64,000 nucleotides of DNA from Solibacillus sp. FSL K6-1523 (GTDB lineage Bacteria; Bacillota; Bacilli; Bacillales_A; Planococcaceae): contig NZ_JBBOSU010000001.1 in the NCBI RefSeq assembly GCF_038005225.1, positions 2,592,001 to 2,656,000 on the forward strand, written 5' to 3'. Both the position numbers and the translations under genes were made by a program. Below, piece after piece: positions 62,566 to 64,000 of the stretch. The notes beneath the pieces were generated by a model, which saw only the letters and a program-made list of their open reading frames with translations, searched no databases and was not told where the DNA came from. Positions within the stretch are counted from its first letter, which is position 1; every line of letters begins with the position of its first letter.

Positions 62566-62661
62566 ATGAGTAACAAAAAATTTCAGAAAATCGTCGTTTA
62601 TTCAATGGTTGTTATTATGTTAATTTCAACAGTTGCAATGGGCGTTGCTGCAATTATGTAA
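62566..62661 (+). CDS. prli42: Stressosome-associated membrane peptide Prli42
   Basis: 31 residues from the ATG at 62566 after GAAGGAG: MSNKKFQKIVVYSMVVIM then LISTVAMGVAAIM. The basic start followed by one membrane helix is the Prli42 pattern (KKxxKxxxYxM). In Listeria, Prli42 anchors the stressosome protein RsbR to the membrane; the gene is widespread in Bacillales and usually too short for gene finders. Confidence 0.8.
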   Translation: MSNKKFQKIVVYSMVVIMLISTVAMGVAAIM

Positions 62662-62690
62662 TGGATGTTTCATAACATCCATTTTTTTAT
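62661..62690 (+). terminator. Terminator of prli42
   Basis: Stem ATGGATGTT / AACATCCAT with a four-base loop and a run of seven T. The stop codon overlaps its foot. Confidence 0.9.
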
Positions 62691-63643
62691 TACTTCGGTT
62701 TAAATGATTGTTTAATGACTAAATACTCGTCCATTTCCTCAATAAATTGATACAGCGCAGCCATTGCTAAAAAAGTTTCATGATCTTGTGGCAAAGGCAT
62801 TTTTGCAAACTCCTCTTTCACAATTTCTAATTTCTCACGATAGTGGCTCGCTGTATTTCCTGAATGAACATTTTCACTTAACTCTTCTAAAAACGCTGCG
62901 ATTAACGGCGCTTGTACGGTCATGACAGGCAGCGCTGTAATTTTAGGCAGTACCCGCTCAATAATTTCAAGCTGTTTTTCACGCATATCGAAGTAAACAT
63001 AATAAAAATTTTCCTTCCGCGTTAAATGGTTTTCTACGTCTTTAAACGCAAGCGCCTTTGCAGCATTTAACACATTTGCTGCTTCAATCAGCTCCCTGCC
63101 ATCCCACATCGTATCACCGTTCCGTAAATAGCTCGCAATTTCAAACAGAATCCTTTTATAAATCGTTTCAATTTTCAGACGATAAAAGTTAAGTTCCGAT
63201 TCGATATCAGGCATATACATGTTGACAATGAGCCCCATTCCAAACCCGATAGCCATGAGAGAAAGCTCATTGACGAGCAAATCCACCGTAAAATCCGCTG
63301 TTGAGTAGAGATGCATTAAAATAACAGCACTCGATACAAAGCCTTCTGCTACACCAAATGACACAATTGTCGGGATAAATAACAGTAAAACAACGCCTAA
63401 TACAACGGGTGTATAACCAAATGTTTCGAAAGAGATAAACGCATAAAACATGCCTGTCAAACTCGCAATAATCCGTGTATACACTGCACGAACGGACTTT
63501 TTCTTTGTCGGCTGAATGCACAGGATTGTTAAAATACCTGCAGCCGTAAAAAATTGCAAATCAAAATACTGGGCAATTGCGATCGCAACAGCAGCACCGA
63601 AAGCCGTTTTTAGTGTACGATAGCCGATTGAAAATCTTTTCAT
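62690..63643 (-). CDS. yqjA: Aromatic acid exporter family protein (YqjA-like, ArAE)
   Basis: 317 residues. Five or six membrane helices in the first 150 (AFGAAVAIAIAQYFDLQFF and onward), including the ArAE-type segment ILCIQPTKKKSVRAVYTRI, followed by a cytosolic helical domain (ArAE_1_C-like) to the end. The family exports aromatic acids or related compounds; the substrate here is unknown. ATG at 63643. Confidence 0.8.
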   Translation of the reverse strand: MKRFSIGYRTLKTAFGAAVAIAIAQYFDLQFFTAAGILTILCIQPTKKKSVRAVYTRIIASLTGMFYAFISFETFGYTPVVLGVVLLLFIPTIVSFGVAEGFVSSAVILMHLYSTADFTVDLLVNELSLMAIGFGMGLIVNMYMPDIESELNFYRLKIETIYKRILFEIASYLRNGDTMWDGRELIEAANVLNAAKALAFKDVENHLTRKENFYYVYFDMREKQLEIIERVLPKITALPVMTVQAPLIAAFLEELSENVHSGNTASHYREKLEIVKEEFAKMPLPQDHETFLAMAALYQFIEEMDEYLVIKQSFKPK

Positions 63644-63678
63644 ATCGGAGCTATTCCCCCATCATTTAGGAAGTGCAT

Positions 63679-63702
63679 GTCCTTAAGAGCATTCTTAAGG
63701 AC
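63679..63702. terminator. Perfect 10-bp hairpin after the bacilliredoxin gene
   Basis: GTCCTTAAGA and its exact complement with a four-base loop. There is no T-run on either strand, so it may be a weak terminator or RNA-stability element. Confidence 0.4.
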
Positions 63703-63719
63703 GTACACGACATGTAAAA

Positions 63720-64000
63720 TTATAGTTCTTCGCAATATTCTTCAAAGTTTCCTTGCAGATTTGTTACGACAGACATTGGATCATGCCCTTCGATTTCAAA
63801 ACGGCCTACTTCAGCTACCACTTGTCCATCTTTTAATAATACAAATGATGGAGATGAAGGAATGTGATCTTCACCAAAATGGTAACGTGCTGCATTTGTT
63901 GCTTCTTTGTCTTGACCTGCAAACACTGTTACAAGGTGGTCCGGACGTTTATCATAATGAACCGAATGCGTTGCTGCTGGACGAGCAATGCCTCCTGCGC
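63720..64000 (-). CDS. brxB: Bacilliredoxin BrxA/BrxB, C-terminal part (cut by window edge)
   Basis: The frame is open to the right edge, beginning [20 protein letters not shown]. This directly follows the CGC active site of BrxA/BrxB, which is just outside or at the window edge. The C-terminus has the family pattern [16 protein letters not shown] and [19 protein letters not shown]. Bacilliredoxins remove bacillithiol from proteins after oxidative stress. BrxB rather than BrxA is a guess from the neighbouring YqjA-like gene. Confidence 0.8.
   Translation of the reverse strand, partial: AGGIARPAATHSVHYDKRPDHLVTVFAGQDKEATNAARYHFGEDHIPSSPSFVLLKDGQVVAEVGRFEIEGHDPMSVVTNLQGNFEEYCEEL

Noticed and set aside
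1..64000. tRNA and rRNA genes
   Set aside because: No cloverleaf-like or rRNA-like sequence was noticed on either strand, though I could not run a covariance search.

Overview
The window looks like a chromosomal segment of a low-GC, Gram-positive Bacillales, most likely the Planococcaceae (Lysinibacillus/Solibacillus type). The reasons are the AT-rich composition, strong GGAGG ribosome binding sites, and a right-hand block of typical Bacillus-group housekeeping genes: YtaF, Prli42, a YqjA-like aromatic acid exporter, bacilliredoxin, and acyl-CoA carboxylase beta with methylmalonyl-CoA epimerase. The genus is inferred from family resemblance and was not tested.

Region 1 (1-23,950, minus strand) is a polymorphic-toxin module bank behind one full-length VgrG-Rhs gene (23,995-29,529). 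From right to left come five 5'-truncated Rhs core fragments, each joined to a different C-terminal toxin followed by an immunity gene: a PD-(D/E)XK (PoNe-like) nuclease, a URI/GIY-YIG-like domain, an unassigned toxin, a clear GIY-YIG nuclease, and an HNH nuclease carrying an in-frame stop. A terminator hairpin lies just upstream of every truncated Rhs start. Further left is a run of orphan immunity genes (SUKH, Syd-like, PoNi/DUF1911, DUF6572, YezG, DUF6985) mixed with toxin tails, a YeeF-like endonuclease split by a -1 frame change, and a lysine/alanine-rich histone-like protein followed by a GHH nuclease toxin.

Region 2 (29,552-47,714, minus strand) is the most striking part. It is one long, tightly spaced operon resembling a contractile injection system in a Gram-positive host. 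It encodes a probable sheath and Hcp-like tube, a J-domain protein, two FHA proteins, an intact membrane-anchored PP2C phosphatase, a second PP2C-like protein whose metal ligands are lost and which carries TPRs, three unrecognised proteins that may be baseplate parts, a large Hsp70/actin-fold protein, a DcrB/Eag-like candidate chaperone, a VgrG spike, a pentapeptide-repeat protein, a PAAR-like DUF4280 protein and the VgrG-Rhs effector. A Ser/Thr kinase lies upstream. No ClpV-type AAA+ ATPase or TssJLM-like membrane complex is seen. The kinase/phosphatase/FHA set resembles the threonine-phosphorylation control of Gram-negative type VI secretion. The Hsp70-J pair could take the place of the recycling ATPase. 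Both points are inference.

Region 3 (47,900-64,000) is mostly ordinary chromosome: an ECF sigma factor with a membrane partner, a Ca2+-type P-ATPase, YtaF, a membrane-thioredoxin fusion, a CoA-disulfide reductase/rhodanese protein with a CsoR/CstR-like operator in its promoter, several small proteins, and the acyl-CoA carboxylase/epimerase pair. Several genes in the first 5 kb carry -1 frame changes at or near homopolymers. These could be real decay, programmed frameshifting or assembly errors, and the sequence alone cannot separate them.
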